Part shown: piece by piece, positions 10,982-22,639 of the stretch
Layout of the letters: every line of letters begins with the position of its first letter
How positions within the stretch are numbered: position 1 is the stretch's first letter
NCBI RefSeq assembly: GCF_900634625.1
Contig: NC_041039.1
Location: 24,180,373-24,244,372, forward strand
Direction: 5' to 3'
Source of the DNA: Parambassis ranga
Lineage: Eukaryota; Chordata; Actinopteri; Ambassidae
DNA: 64,000 nt
The notes under the pieces: generated by a model
What the model was told of the DNA's origin: nothing
The model's input: only the letters and a program-made list of their open reading frames with translations
Databases searched by the model: none
Position numbers and translations under genes: made by a program

Positions 10982-13900
10982 TTATTCTTCTAGCATTGCT
11001 TCTTTCAACAGGCACAGTTTGTTTACAGGCCTTTCCAGAGTGCTGGTTCGGGTTTTCAACTTCACTCTCCGCACCATTCCACTGGAATCTGGCAAAGTTT
11101 CAACTATCCTCCCCATGACCCACGAGTTGCGGGGAGAAGAACTGTCCACTAACAGTACTACATCTCCTGTCATGAAGTTTCTTCTGGGTTTGAGCCATTT
11201 CTGACGCTCCTGAAGTAGTGGAAGATATTCTCGCGTCCATCTAGTCCAGAATAAATCTGCAAGATATTGGACTTGCTTCCATCTTCTTCTTGTGTATAGG
11301 TCGTCCTTGCAGAAGATTCCCGGTGGCATGGTTGGCTGAGACCTCAGAAGCAATAAATGGTTGGGAGTTATGGGCTCAACGTCATTTGCATCATCTGAGA
11401 CGCTTGTGAGTGGTCTGCCATTGATGATGCTTTCAACTTCACACAATATTGTCTGAAGACAGTCATCATTCATTGTTTGTTCCTTCATTAAGGAATTAAG
11501 AATCCTTCGAGCTGTGCGAATTTGCCTTTCCCAAATCCCGCCTTGATGGGACGCAGCTGGGCTGTTGAATATCCATTTTATTCCCTTTGGCTGCAAAGCT
11601 CTTTCGATCTTGTTATTGTCCAATTGTTGGATAGCTTCCTTTAACTCTCTTTCAGCTGCCACAAAATTTGTACCATTGTCAGACCTCATGATGGTGACCT
11701 GACCTCTCCTACATATAAAGCGGCGAATTGCGTTGATGCAGGAGTCTGTATCAAGGCTGTTGGCAACTTCAATGTGCACAGCTCGGATAGTGAGGCACGT
11801 AAACATTACCCCATATCTTTTAATGGTACCCCGGCCCCGTTTAACCTCAAACGGGCTGAAGAAATCTACGCCGGTGCTTGTAAAGGGAGGTTGGTCTGGG
11901 AGGAGGCGATCTTCAGGTAGATTTGCCATCTTCTGCTCACCAACCTTTCCTGACATCCTACGGCACACTGTACACCTACTGATGATCTTTCTGATTGCAG
12001 AATTGGCTTGTGGAATCCAATATCTGCATCTCAGTTGTGCCAACACATAGTTGCGTCCACAATGGCCTGTTCTTTGATGTATATCTCTTAAGATCAAAGT
12101 GGCAACTTTGCTGTGCTTCGAAAGAATTAGTGGATGTTTAGCATTTTCCGACATCGCAGATTTGTCAAGTCTTCCACCAACCTTTAACATGTCGTCATGA
12201 AGAATCGGGTCTAGTTTAGACAATGCAGTGCTGTGACTAAGCTGTGTTCCCTTCTGCAGGACCTTAATTTCTTCTCCAAAATGTTCTCTTTGACTGAATT
12301 TTATTATTTCTAATTCAGCAGTATCAAGGTCATCCAAGGTAAGCGAGTCTTTTCCTGAGGCAACTCTTAGTTCCTTCATGTATTGTTTTAACTTTACTTT
12401 TTGCCTGTCAGGATTCTTTTCAGCTTGCTTGATTGTTTTTAATGCCTCTTTTCTTTCTTCCTTCTGTTTCCGCAGAACACACCTTACTTTTAGAATCCAC
12501 GCCACTGCTCGTTTAAGCTTATTCCAATCTGAGTAATAGCTTATCAGCTGCTTCATTGTTTTTGCATTTTCTTTAACGTTCACTGTGTTAACAACCACTG
12601 TGCTCTTGACCTCTGGGTCATTGTCAAGGCTTTTGTTCCTTCGCACAGGCTGTTCTGGCCAATCATTTTCATTCAACAAAAAATCTGGTCCACTTATCCA
12701 TGTTCCTCCTTGCACCAAGCTTTTCGCCTTCAGACCTCTGCTTGCTTGATCTGCCGGGTTTTCACTCGTTTCGACATACTTCCATTGCGATGGCTTGGTT
12801 GCTTCTCGGATCAAGGAAACTCTGTTTGCAACAAATGTTTTGAAACGAGCAGTTTCATTGTCAATGTATCTAAGCACCGTAGTGCTGTCCGTCCAAAAAA
12901 CAGATGGTTGCAGTGGAGCTTGAAGCTCTTGTTGCAACATTTTGTCAACTTTTACCGCAACAACCGCTGCAGTCAACTCAAGTCTAGGGATTGTGACTCT
13001 TTTGAGTGGAGTCACTCTGGACTTCCCCATGAGGAAGGCACAGTGTTTCTCATCTTGTTCATTCTTTATCAGTAGGTATGACACAATGCCATATGCATAC
13101 TCTGAGGCATCTGAAAAATGATGTATCTGTGCTGAAACAGTACTTCCAAACTTGGTGGGTTTAAGACACCTACTGACATGAAAGTTGGAGAGGTGAGTAA
13201 CATCCTTCATCCATCTTTCCCAGTCTTCCGCATGCTTTTCTCCAATGTTCTCATCCCATCCATGCTTCTCTTTACAGAGATCTTTCAACAAAAGTTTAGC
13301 ATGCAAGATGACCGGGGCCAGAAAGCCGAGAGGGTCGTAGATGGAATTGATGACTGACAAAATCCCTCTTCTGGTCTTTGGTCTGTCTCGCAGCTTCATA
13401 CTGTAGGTGAAAGTATCAGTTTCTGTGTCCCATTGCACACCAAGTGCCCTCTCTACTGGCAGAGTGTCGTGTCGTAAGTCCAGGTCTTTCACTTCACTGG
13501 CTCTGTGTTCTTCTGGGATGGACAGTAACACCTTTCTGCTGTTGCTCATCCACTTTGTTAAGGTGAACCCTCCACTGCTGCACAAAGCTTGAAGGTCGCT
13601 GACTAAGGTTATTGCGTCATCATCAGTAGGCACACTTTTCAGGCAGTCATCTACATAAAAATTTCGCAGTACTGTCTGGACAGCATCTGGGGATGCAAGA
13701 TCTTTGTGATCCTCTGCAGTTCTTTTCAGTGCGTATGAGGCTACGCTTGGAGAAGAAGTAGCTCCGAAAAGGTGCACTGTCATCCGAAACTCCTCCGCTG
13801 GCTCATCCAAATTGCCATTGGGCCACCAAAGAAAACGGAGTAAGTCTGCATCATGCCCTGGCACTTTGACTTGGTAAAACATTGACTCAATGTCTGCCAT

Positions 13901-14230
13901 TACCGCTACAGACTCCTCACGAAATCTCAAAAGCACTCCGATTAATGTGTTGGTCAGGTCAGGTCCCTGTAGCAACTCACTATTCAGGCACTTATTCTGG
14001 TATGAGGAAGTGCAGTCAAACACCACCCGCAACTTTAGTTTTTTCGGGTGATAAACACCATGGTGCGGTATGTAAAACACCCTGTTGTCATCTCTGTTCA
14101 GTTGGTCTGTCGGAACCTGGACAGCGTATCCCTTATCAATGATGGTTTCCATGAAACTCCTGTAGTCATCGAAGAATTCAGGATTCTTTTTAAACTTCCT
14201 GAGCAAACATGCTACACGTTGTTCTGCCAA
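10982..14230 (-). CDS. pol: BEL/Pao pol: reverse transcriptase, RNase H, integrase
   Basis: 1082-codon frame. Order: reverse transcriptase (first Asp in MADIES near residue 112; YVDD box in FYVDDCL near 192-195), the Pao-type linker, RNase H-like region (HHFSDASEYAYG, later FWTDSTTVL), H2C2 zinc-binding integrase domain (HQRTGHCGRNYV...CTVCRR), integrase core (GVDFFSPFEV, MRSDNGTNF, HQGGIWERQIR) and the C-terminal DUF5641 domain (FWTRWTREYLPLL...GDVVLLVD). Motifs and order identify the BEL/Pao clade rather than Gypsy or retroviruses. The ATG given is simply the first in the frame: the true polyprotein continues upstream into 14212-14868 across a frame change, so this is the larger piece of a single broken polyprotein. 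Confidence 0.92.
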   Translation of the reverse strand: MAEQRVACLLRKFKKNPEFFDDYRSFMETIIDKGYAVQVPTDQLNRDDNRVFYIPHHGVYHPKKLKLRVVFDCTSSYQNKCLNSELLQGPDLTNTLIGVLLRFREESVAVMADIESMFYQVKVPGHDADLLRFLWWPNGNLDEPAEEFRMTVHLFGATSSPSVASYALKRTAEDHKDLASPDAVQTVLRNFYVDDCLKSVPTDDDAITLVSDLQALCSSGGFTLTKWMSNSRKVLLSIPEEHRASEVKDLDLRHDTLPVERALGVQWDTETDTFTYSMKLRDRPKTRRGILSVINSIYDPLGFLAPVILHAKLLLKDLCKEKHGWDENIGEKHAEDWERWMKDVTHLSNFHVSRCLKPTKFGSTVSAQIHHFSDASEYAYGIVSYLLIKNEQDEKHCAFLMGKSRVTPLKRVTIPRLELTAAVVAVKVDKMLQQELQAPLQPSVFWTDSTTVLRYIDNETARFKTFVANRVSLIREATKPSQWKYVETSENPADQASRGLKAKSLVQGGTWISGPDFLLNENDWPEQPVRRNKSLDNDPEVKSTVVVNTVNVKENAKTMKQLISYYSDWNKLKRAVAWILKVRCVLRKQKEERKEALKTIKQAEKNPDRQKVKLKQYMKELRVASGKDSLTLDDLDTAELEIIKFSQREHFGEEIKVLQKGTQLSHSTALSKLDPILHDDMLKVGGRLDKSAMSENAKHPLILSKHSKVATLILRDIHQRTGHCGRNYVLAQLRCRYWIPQANSAIRKIISRCTVCRRMSGKVGEQKMANLPEDRLLPDQPPFTSTGVDFFSPFEVKRGRGTIKRYGVMFTCLTIRAVHIEVANSLDTDSCINAIRRFICRRGQVTIMRSDNGTNFVAAERELKEAIQQLDNNKIERALQPKGIKWIFNSPAASHQGGIWERQIRTARRILNSLMKEQTMNDDCLQTILCEVESIINGRPLTSVSDDANDVEPITPNHLLLLRSQPTMPPGIFCKDDLYTRRRWKQVQYLADLFWTRWTREYLPLLQERQKWLKPRRNFMTGDVVLLVDSSSPRNSWVMGRIVETLPDSSGMVRRVKLKTRTSTLERPVNKLCLLKEAMLEE

Positions 14231-14868
14231 CGGTTATTGGGCATTTGAAGGTTCTCCTTCCTGAATGGCAACCCAATGCTATAATGTCCTTTCTCAAAGA
14301 TTGTCGTCTTCTCCACAGACTGCAAAAATTGCTTGTCTTCCAGAGACATTTCCTCCTTATCATCATAGTTGCGCTCTGGAAAATCAGTATTGTACTGTTG
14401 CACCAGTAACTTTTCGATCTCCATCAAAGAGATTCTGTTCACTGAGTAATGAGGCGGCTTATTCTTTGAGTCATTCAGGTCCTTTCTTACAGGTCCGTTC
14501 ACCACCCAGCCAATAGCTGTTTTCATTGCATAAGGACCTCCGTCTTGTCCATTAATGATGCGCCAAGGCTCCATGGCTCTTGAACAGTTAACTCCAATAA
14601 GTAGGCCTACATCAGCCTTTATCTCTGGCAACCTGACTTCCTGAAGATAGGGCCACTTTTGAATATCTGACTGTTTGGGTATGTTTCCAGCATGAACAGG
14701 TATGTTGTTATGAGTGAACACCTTGGGTAACTCAATGAACATGGTGTCTTCCAGTCCGCACACTTCTAAGCCAGATATCACAAAACTGTTCACCACCTTT
14801 TGTTTTCCTGATTTATCTTGACCCATGGTGCTAAGAAGTATTCTAGTGGGCTTCCCTTTTACATACAT
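14212..14868 (-). pseudogene. BEL/Pao aspartic protease / pre-RT segment (broken)
   Basis: 218 codons upstream of, and out of frame with, pol. It contains the retropepsin-related DUF1758 C-terminal part and the Peptidase_A17 linker typical of BEL/Pao (ADVGLLIGVN, AIGWVVNGP, EEMSLEDKQFLQSVEKT). The frame shifts over the overlap 14212-14230, consistent with a single-base indel. It begins directly after the 31-bp LTR remnant; the protease catalytic Asp and gag are not present. Confidence 0.8.
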
Positions 14869-14894
14869 ATAAATTAACTTAACTGGCTCTTACA
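14864..14894 (-). repeat. 31-bp remnant of BEL 5' LTR
   Basis: Identical over 31 bases to 10838-10868, the start of the 3' LTR. It is followed on the plus strand by the AAGTG target duplication (14895-14899), proving that the original outer end of the element is intact while the rest of the 5' LTR is missing. Confidence 0.9.
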
Positions 14895-14899
14895 AAGTG

Positions 14900-15534
14900 T
14901 TTTGTGGTCAGACAGAACTTCTCTCCACACGCTGGACATGTGACATACTGAAGACAACAGGAAATGAAGAAACAAAGGCTCAGCAGCAGACAACAATGGG
15001 ACATCATGGTTGTCCTCAAACTCAAACTGGTCTCTGTTTCAGTGTCTGACATGCTCTCTATGTTTATGGGAACACAAAGTGTAATTACACAACTGCAACA
15101 CTAAAAGTTATTAGTTATTATTCAAATGTACCCGGTTTATCCAGCTGGCCTCTAATACCGGAACAGGTGGGCTCAGACAGCCACACTGGCTCCATCCCAG
15201 AAACAGCATCCCAGGTACTGCTGCAACCTAAGCAGCATCCCAAAGAACCAAAGATTGTTTGAACGGTTGTTTTGCTGCACTGTTGCTCCCTCATTAGCAG
15301 CGTGTGTTGTTACAGTCGACAGTTTTACTGAGGGTTTGACCCTTGAACCCTGTGAGACTAATAAAATGATTACGTCACACATAACTCAGCAGACATGCAG
15401 TGTTTTATGACTGATACATAAACACGCACTAAAACATTATCACAGATCATTTATGACCACGGAGCCGATATCTACAGTTTCCCATGAGAGCTGCTGATAT
15501 GTAATCTATTTATCCACGCAGTTATGGAGGAGAG
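14900..15534. other. upstream region of anpep copy 2
   Basis: No gene or clear repeat seen. This is the remaining 5' flank of anpep copy 2 after the BEL insertion. Confidence 0.3.
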
Positions 15535-15632
15535 GGGGCGGGGCCAGTTAAAAGCTGCTGGTCACTGCTCTTCATCCCTCAGACCAGACCTCTAACTGAA
15601 GCTGTGTGATTTCCTCTCAGGGACTCGCTGCT
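15535..15632 (+). promoter_or_regulatory. anpep copy 2 proximal promoter / 5'UTR
   Basis: A GC box (GGGGGCGGGGCC, 15535-15546) is followed by an A-rich AGTTAAAAG and then the untranslated leader to the ATG at 15633. No canonical TATA box is seen. Assignment rests on position. Confidence 0.4.
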
Positions 15633-18600
15633 ATGGGGAACAGATGCCGAGTCAGCAAGCTGTGTGTTCTCTGCGTGGTCTTAGCCCTGGTCTCCGTGGC
15701 AACCATCGTCATCTTGTGGACTGTTGCCCTGACAGGGAGCGGAGGTGATGATGTCACAGCTCCTTGGAACAGGTAGGACCATAATGCAAAACGTATGAAC
15801 GAACATATCGGAGCTCAGAGCGACACGTCAGATCCAGACTGAAGGCAGAGAGTCCGAGCGGCCGCTCACTCCCACACATTCCACTCTGCTCAAAGTAAAC
15901 TGAGACGGAAGCACTCAGTGTGTGTGTGTGTGTGTGTTTACTCCCCCAGATATCGTCTCCCTGCCTCTTTGGTTCCTGAGTTCTACAACATCACCTTGTG
16001 GCCTCGGCTCAGCCGTGACCCAGAGACCGGCCTCTACATTTTCACAGGTGAACAGTGACAGTTCTTCACCACACACACTGGCCGGTTCTAGGCAGGGGCG
16101 AGAGGGGGCAGTGCCCCCTCAAATAAATGCCTTGCCCCCTCAAATCACATTTTTAGAAGTTGAGAAACAACATGTTCATATTCTCCCAAAACATATATAT
16201 TACGAGTTGACAAAATTATCATCGGTAGCGGAAAAACTCCGTCAAGAAGGGGCACTTTATTAGCATTCCCTCGTGTCTGTCTTTCCGCTGTGTGTATTCA
16301 CAGGCTGCAGCGCACACACACACCCTGAGCCCGGAGTAAGCATCCAATCAGTGTCCGTATGCAAATGAGTCAACACGTAGTCTAGCGGTGTAGTGTCAGG
16401 TTTCAGTGTGGTTAAGGAGAGGAAAGACATTGAAGAAGCTGCAGCGTTTACAGCACAGAGACGTGTCCACGTCCGCTGAATGTGACAGACTGAAGACAAA
16501 TGGCCGCTGTCTGACAGACCCCTACGTAAAGCCCCGCCCCAGACTGCAGTTATACACTGTTTTGTTTCACATAATCACAGCAGTTTTTACAAAGCTAGCT
16601 TACTTACTTTCCACTCCAGCTTTCAGCAGGACAGTCACTGACAGACAGACGCTGCAATGCATCCGTTTTTCAGAGCTTTTAAAAAGTGTGCTGCTGCTAC
16701 CAGCACTAACAGTAGTAGCAATGATACTGCTAGTACATCAGAGACCATTACTACAACTAGTACTGCTTCAGCATCAGCAACCACTGCTTCTCCTGTTCTT
16801 TCCCCAACAACCCCTGTCCCAAAACTGCCTGCTCAGCTACCCAGTGACTTAAATAGCAATGCACCATCTCAGCCAGTACTGGGTAGCTACCCAAAGCATG
16901 CATTTGGTACAACATTAAGATCATTTAATCCTGCCTGGTACTGCACACGACCATGGCTAGAATATTCTGTTGAGCAAGATGCCTGCTTCTGTTTCCCCTG
17001 TCGGAAATATGGCAGAACTGTTAATGAGAGGGATGTAGTTTTTACCCTAAATGGTTTTAACAACTGGAAAGCAGCCCTTGATCGAGGCAAGGGGCTACAG
17101 AGGCATGTGTCCAGCCACAACCATGTGCATGCTTCAACTGAATGGACTCAGCACAAAAGCAGAGGCAACAGGAGGATCTGTTGACTCCCTGTTGGTTGGT
17201 AAAACACAACTTGAAAAAAATCAGTACTATGTCAAGAGTGTGGGCAGTGCTGTTAAGTTTCTCTGTGTGAATGAGTTGGGGCTCCGTGGGACTGCAGAAA
17301 CCTTGAGGTCAGACGAAGCAGGTAATGATGACATCGCTTCAGGTCTCTTTCTAAAACTAATGGAGTATACCTTAGAGAAGGATGAGAAGTTAGCAAGCAT
17401 TGCTAAGAGTATCCCAAATAATGCAAAATACACATAAGGATATCCAAAATGAAATTATTGAAACACTGGCAGACATGGTGCTTAGAGAGATCAGGAAAAA
17501 TATGAAAATGCTGATTCTGCAGAGTTCTGCCTCAAAAGTGATGGGACCAGGGACAGGGCCAATGTGGAAAATTTGTCTGTGATGATTCGCTTTGTCAGCA
17601 ATTCTGTGCCAGAGGAGCATCTTATTGGGTTGCTTGACCTGCATCAACTTGATGCAGAGTACATCACCTCTGAGATATTGACCTTTCTGATGCTGGCTAC
17701 AGTGCTGACAACATACTTAGCCAGTGTTATGATGGGGCATCTGTAATGAGTGGGGTAAGGGGTGGTGTACAAGCTCTGCTCCAAAAGAAGCTTTCTAGAT
17801 ATGTTCCATATATCCATTGCTACAACCATCAACTGCACCTAGTAGTTGTGCATGCCATGCAAAGTGAACCATGTGCAAAAAGATTTTTTGACCTCTCTAG
17901 TTCACTTTACAAGTTTTTTCAGCACCACCATGTGTCTGAGAAATATGATGCACCTCATCTTAAAAGGCTGCTTGAAATCCGATGGACAAGCCACTATGAG
18001 GTGACAAGGTGCATTGTTGAAAATCAAGACCATATTCTCAGTATCCTATCTGACACGACAGAGGATGATGATGCTGCAGTTGACCTGTGCACTGAGGCAT
18101 CAGGCCTGCTATGTCAAATTAGGAGACATCGCTTCTTTGAGACTGGAGAGTTTCTAGTGCAGGTGCTTAGTGTCTTGAAACCAGCTAATGCAATTCTACA
18201 GTCCCAGTCTGTGGATATGTGCAGTGCTTCTGATGTTGTTGGTGCAGCACTGGAGTCCCTAAAAAACATTCGTGAAGAGTATTGGGCAGAGTTATCTCAA
18301 GCGGCTGCTGGAGATGATTCACATCTTCCAAAGAGAAGGAGAACAATGAGCAAACACCTTGGTCAAAGTGTTGTGCTCTCAACTGTGGGCCATACCGACT
18401 CTGATAATCCTACCCTGAATCCCCATCAGTCTCTGAAAAGATCTCTACTCAACATCCTTGACAGAGCTATTTCAGAAATAGAGACTAGGTTTTCACAGAG
18501 GAATGCTGACCTGATGAAAGCCATATCTAGTCTTGTACCCAAATCTAGTGCATTTCTAGATTCAACTCAGTTGCAGCCTCTGACTGTGCTGGCTAGCAGA

Positions 18601-21600
18601 GTGACAGACAATGCAGGTCTGAAAAATGAAATCCTTGTGGCAAAACAGATGTTGCTCAAGAAATGTCCAAACGAAGCAGACCTGCCCTCTGTGTGTAAAC
18701 ACCTACGGGAGTACAAGGAAGCCTTTTCTTGAATTGCATAAATTGTATGTAACAGCCCTGGTAATTGGTGTGTCTTCAGCAGCATGTGAGAGTTCCTTCT
18801 CCACATTGTCACGGGTTCTAACTCCCTATCGTCGCACCATGTCACACAAAAGAAAGCAGAATTTGGTGATCTTGGCCCATGAGAAGTCCATAACAAATAA
18901 CTTGGACATGGATGAATTTGTGAAAGTTTTTGCAAAGAGAAATAGGAGACTGTTGTTGTAGAGTGGACAGAAAAGAGTAGAGTGCTTTAAAAAAAAATAA
19001 AATAAAAAGAGAAAACATAAATGATCTGTTCTATAGCATATCTGCTGTTCTTTATGTATATAAGACTACCTTTCAGTTTTGTAAATATGCTAGTTATAGT
19101 GTGTTAAATCCTAATTTAGATGAAACCTTTTTTGAGAATTAGACCATCCAGATAAATGTTCTGTTGTTGACTGATAAAATCTGTATTATGGATATTTTAT
19201 TTTGTTTTATTTAATTTTTATTTTTCAGTTTCCCCCCTGAGGGATTGCAACCTTATTGTGGTCAGGGGGTTTGCGTGCCTCAGTGACCTTCAGAGCTATA
19301 CCAGCAGAAGCTTAGTCTTCAGGTGGCCTGACAAAGTGCAATCCACTTCTCCAGGCTGGCTTTGAACACAGCTAACAACCCAATTCAGCAAGGAGAATAC
19401 TGTCACTATAAGACCAGAGAAATAAAACCCGTCTTAACATGAAGCGTACACATGATGCCCCCTTCACATTTCTGACTGCCCCCTCATACATGCCTGTCTA
19501 GAACCGGCCCTGTAATGTACTGTGTGCTTTGGTTCCGCACGTCTGAGACTCACAGTGATGAAATCAGTGTAGAGCAGAGTGAGGCTCAGAGCTGGACCTG
19601 GTTTGTGGAGTGGAACCTCTGCTCTGTAAACACAGCAGCCACCACGGCAAGCCTTACCACACAGAGCTGCACGTCTGTCGGCACCAAACCAGCCGGACGG
19701 AGGCGTCCAGAACTCCCCAGCCAGCAGCTCCATCTAGTGGTCTCAGAGTTGAACTGTGTGTTTTTGTGTGTTTGCCATCAGGACAGTCTGTTGTGCAGTT
19801 TGAGTGTGTGGAAGAGACCGACCTGATCCTGATACACTCCAACAAACTCAACTACACCGAGCTGGACGACACACACACGACCAGGCTCACTGCTTCAGGT
19901 ACACTGCACACAGCTGCAGCTCTATAAACACATGACAAGGTTGAAATCAGCTTAAAATCAGCCATGTTGTAGCAAAAACACACAAAAACTCTGAAAACTG
20001 AGTTACCAGCAGCAAGTTCGGTAGTTTGTGTATCTGGGAGTTTTATTATACATTAAATGTTTCTTAGATGGAACTGATTCTGTGTGAGATCATTAAATGA
20101 TGTCACGACACACAGCAGTGTCTGTGAGTCTGTGGCTGCAGGGACTGACTGGTGAACCCTCTGCAGGTGCAGCGTCTGCTCCCAGCATCACGGCGTCTTG
20201 GCTGCAGCCTCAGACTCAGTATCTGGTCCTCCAGCTGAGCGGAGCGCTGAGTGTGGGACTGAAGTACCAGCTGTACACGGAGTTCACAGGAGAGCTGGCA
20301 GACGACCTGGCGGGGTTCTACAGGAGTGAGTACGAGGAGGACGGAGTCAGAAAGTGAGTCTGTCTTTATTCGCACCTGTTGTCTCCTCCCCGCTCTGTGC
20401 TAACGGCGTGGTGTTGGCAGGATCGTCGCCACCTCTCAGATGCATCCCACTCATGCCAGGAAGACCTTCCCCTGTTTTGATGAGCCAGCTATGAAGGCCG
20501 TTTTCCACATGACTGTCATCCACCCACCTGGAACTGTAGCCCTGTCCAACGGCATGGAGACAGGTCAGAGGTCACAGACACATGAATGTCACTCACACAC
20601 TGACTGATGTGGTGTAGGTGCTGAACATGGGTATGTAAACTGTCTTCAGTCTATCATCAGTGTAGTGAACAGCTGAGACGTTCAGTGACAGCTGTGATGG
20701 AGCGCTGTGTGACACATGATTTACCTGCAGCTGATAAGCTGGAACACACACTCTAAGTGTGACTTAATGTTGTGGAGCGACGGCTCATCCTCTGGCAGCG
20801 CGCCCTCTTCTGTGACTGAGTTGTGTTTGGACGGTTTGTCTGACTGACCTTCGGCTGCTCGGAGTCGGTTCATCTGTGTGTGTGTGCTTCACAGATGTTG
20901 CTAACATCAGTGTAGGTGGTGTGTCTGTGACTCAGACCAGGTTCCAGCCTACCAAGAAGATGTCCACCTATCTGCTGGCCATCGTGGTCTCTGACTACAC
21001 ACACCTCACCGCCACACAGGACGACACACTGGTAAGGTTCTGAGATGTTCTTCAGGGGTTCAAACTCTCAGCATTATAAACACAAACCTGTGATTAGTTT
21101 GGTAACAAACAGTTAAAACAGAGGATGACGTCACGTTTCAGAATAAATACAGCCTGTGATGAGTCATTGAGTGTCATGATCATTCTGTGTGTTCAGATCC
21201 GTGTCTGGGCTCGTAGGAAAGCCATTGAGCAGGGTCAGGGAGACTACGCCCTCAACGTGACCGGACCCGTCCTGGACTTCCTCCAGGGTTACTACAACAT
21301 CTCCTACCCGCTGAGCAAGTCCGGTGAGGCCTCGCTCCATCTGACATCATCATCAGTTATCAGGCTGCGTCACTTTAACCCTTTCATTCTCCCTCAGATC
21401 AGATCGCTCTGCCAGACTTTTATTTTGGAGCCATGGAGAACTGGGGTTTGGTGACGTACAGAGAAACCAAGCTTCTCTACGACCCTGTGACCTCCTCCAA
21501 CGGGAACAGAGAAACCACCGCCACTATCATTGCCCATGAGTTAGCACACATGGTGAGCTGCGTGGTTTGTCGGTTGATGTATTGATCGGTCGGTGTGTTA

Positions 21601-22548
21601 ACTGCCGGACGTCTGCAGTGGTTCGGTAACCTGGTGACGCTGCGCTGGTGGAACGAGGTCTGGCTGAACGAGGGCTTTGCTTCGTACGTGTCGTACCTGG
21701 GAGCCGACCACGCCGAGCCTAAGTGGAACCTGGTGAGGACCCAGTGTGTGCAGCACAATCACACACTGCTGTCATTTTAATACACTCCTGCTCTGTGTGT
21801 GTGTGTGCTCCAGAAAGACCTGATCGTCCTCGACGACGTCCACAGAGTGTTTGCAGTCGATGCTCTGACCTCCTCTCACCCTCTGACCTCCAACGAGGAC
21901 AGCATCGTCCTGCCAGATCAGATCACCCAGCAGTTCGATGTCATCTCCTACAGCAAGGTAACCACAGCAGCCGCTCACAGCGGTTTGTTTACTGTCTGAA
22001 TTGTTGTAGTGATGTGTTTGTGTGTGTGTCCCCTCAGGGTGCCGCCGTGCTGAGGATGCTGTCTGACTTCCTGTCGGAGTCGGTGTTCGTGCAGGGTCTG
22101 AGTGTGCGTTTGTGTTTTTATTGTAAGTTGTGTCACTGAGCCGCAGAGGAGAGCTCATCAGACCTGCTGTCCTTTCAGAGTTACCTCAGTCACTTCGCCT
22201 ACGCTAACACGGATGGAAAGGACCTGTGGCGCCACCTGCAGGAGGTCGGAGCTGTGTTCTTTTAGCGTCAGTCGCCATGGCAACACAGTGAAACACATTT
22301 CACTCTTTGACTTTTGTCTCTGCAGGCGGTGGTGGACAATAAAGTTTCACTTCCTCACCCAGTCGATCACATCATGGAGCCCTGGGTGCTGCAGATGGGC
22401 TTTCCTGTGCTGACCATTGATACCAGTTCAGGACGGGTGTCCCAGCAGCACTTCCTGCTGGACCCGGAGTCCAATGTCACCGAGTCACCTTACAGGTACG
22501 CAGACATTTTGGTTTTACATGGAGGCAAACAGTCCAGCACACAGTCAG

Positions 22549-22595
<47 letters not shown>

Positions 22596-22600
22596 TGTCT

Positions 22601-22639
<39 letters not shown>

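Larger units (their letters stand above)
10494..14894 (-). mobile_element. BEL/Pao LTR retrotransposon, 5'-deleted
   Basis: Transcribed right to left. It ends in a 375-bp 3' LTR (10494-10868). Next to it inside lies a polypurine-like tract, AGGGGCCGGGTAA on the element strand (10869-10881). The 5' side is only the first 31 bases of the LTR (14864-14894), joined straight to the protease/pol coding region: the rest of the 5' LTR, the primer-binding site and gag are absent. The element is flanked by perfect AAGTG duplications. The long uninterrupted pol frame suggests it is young. Without a 5' promoter and gag it is not autonomous. Confidence 0.92.

Noticed and set aside
10982..14868. Possible endogenous retrovirus or Gypsy element
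   Set aside because: Motif order, the DUF1758/Peptidase_A17 linker, the DUF5641 end and 5-bp target duplication fit BEL/Pao; no envelope gene is present.
16657..18961. Domesticated ZMYM-like host gene
   Set aside because: At least five frame breaks, transposon inverted repeats at both ends and intronic position indicate a dead transposon.
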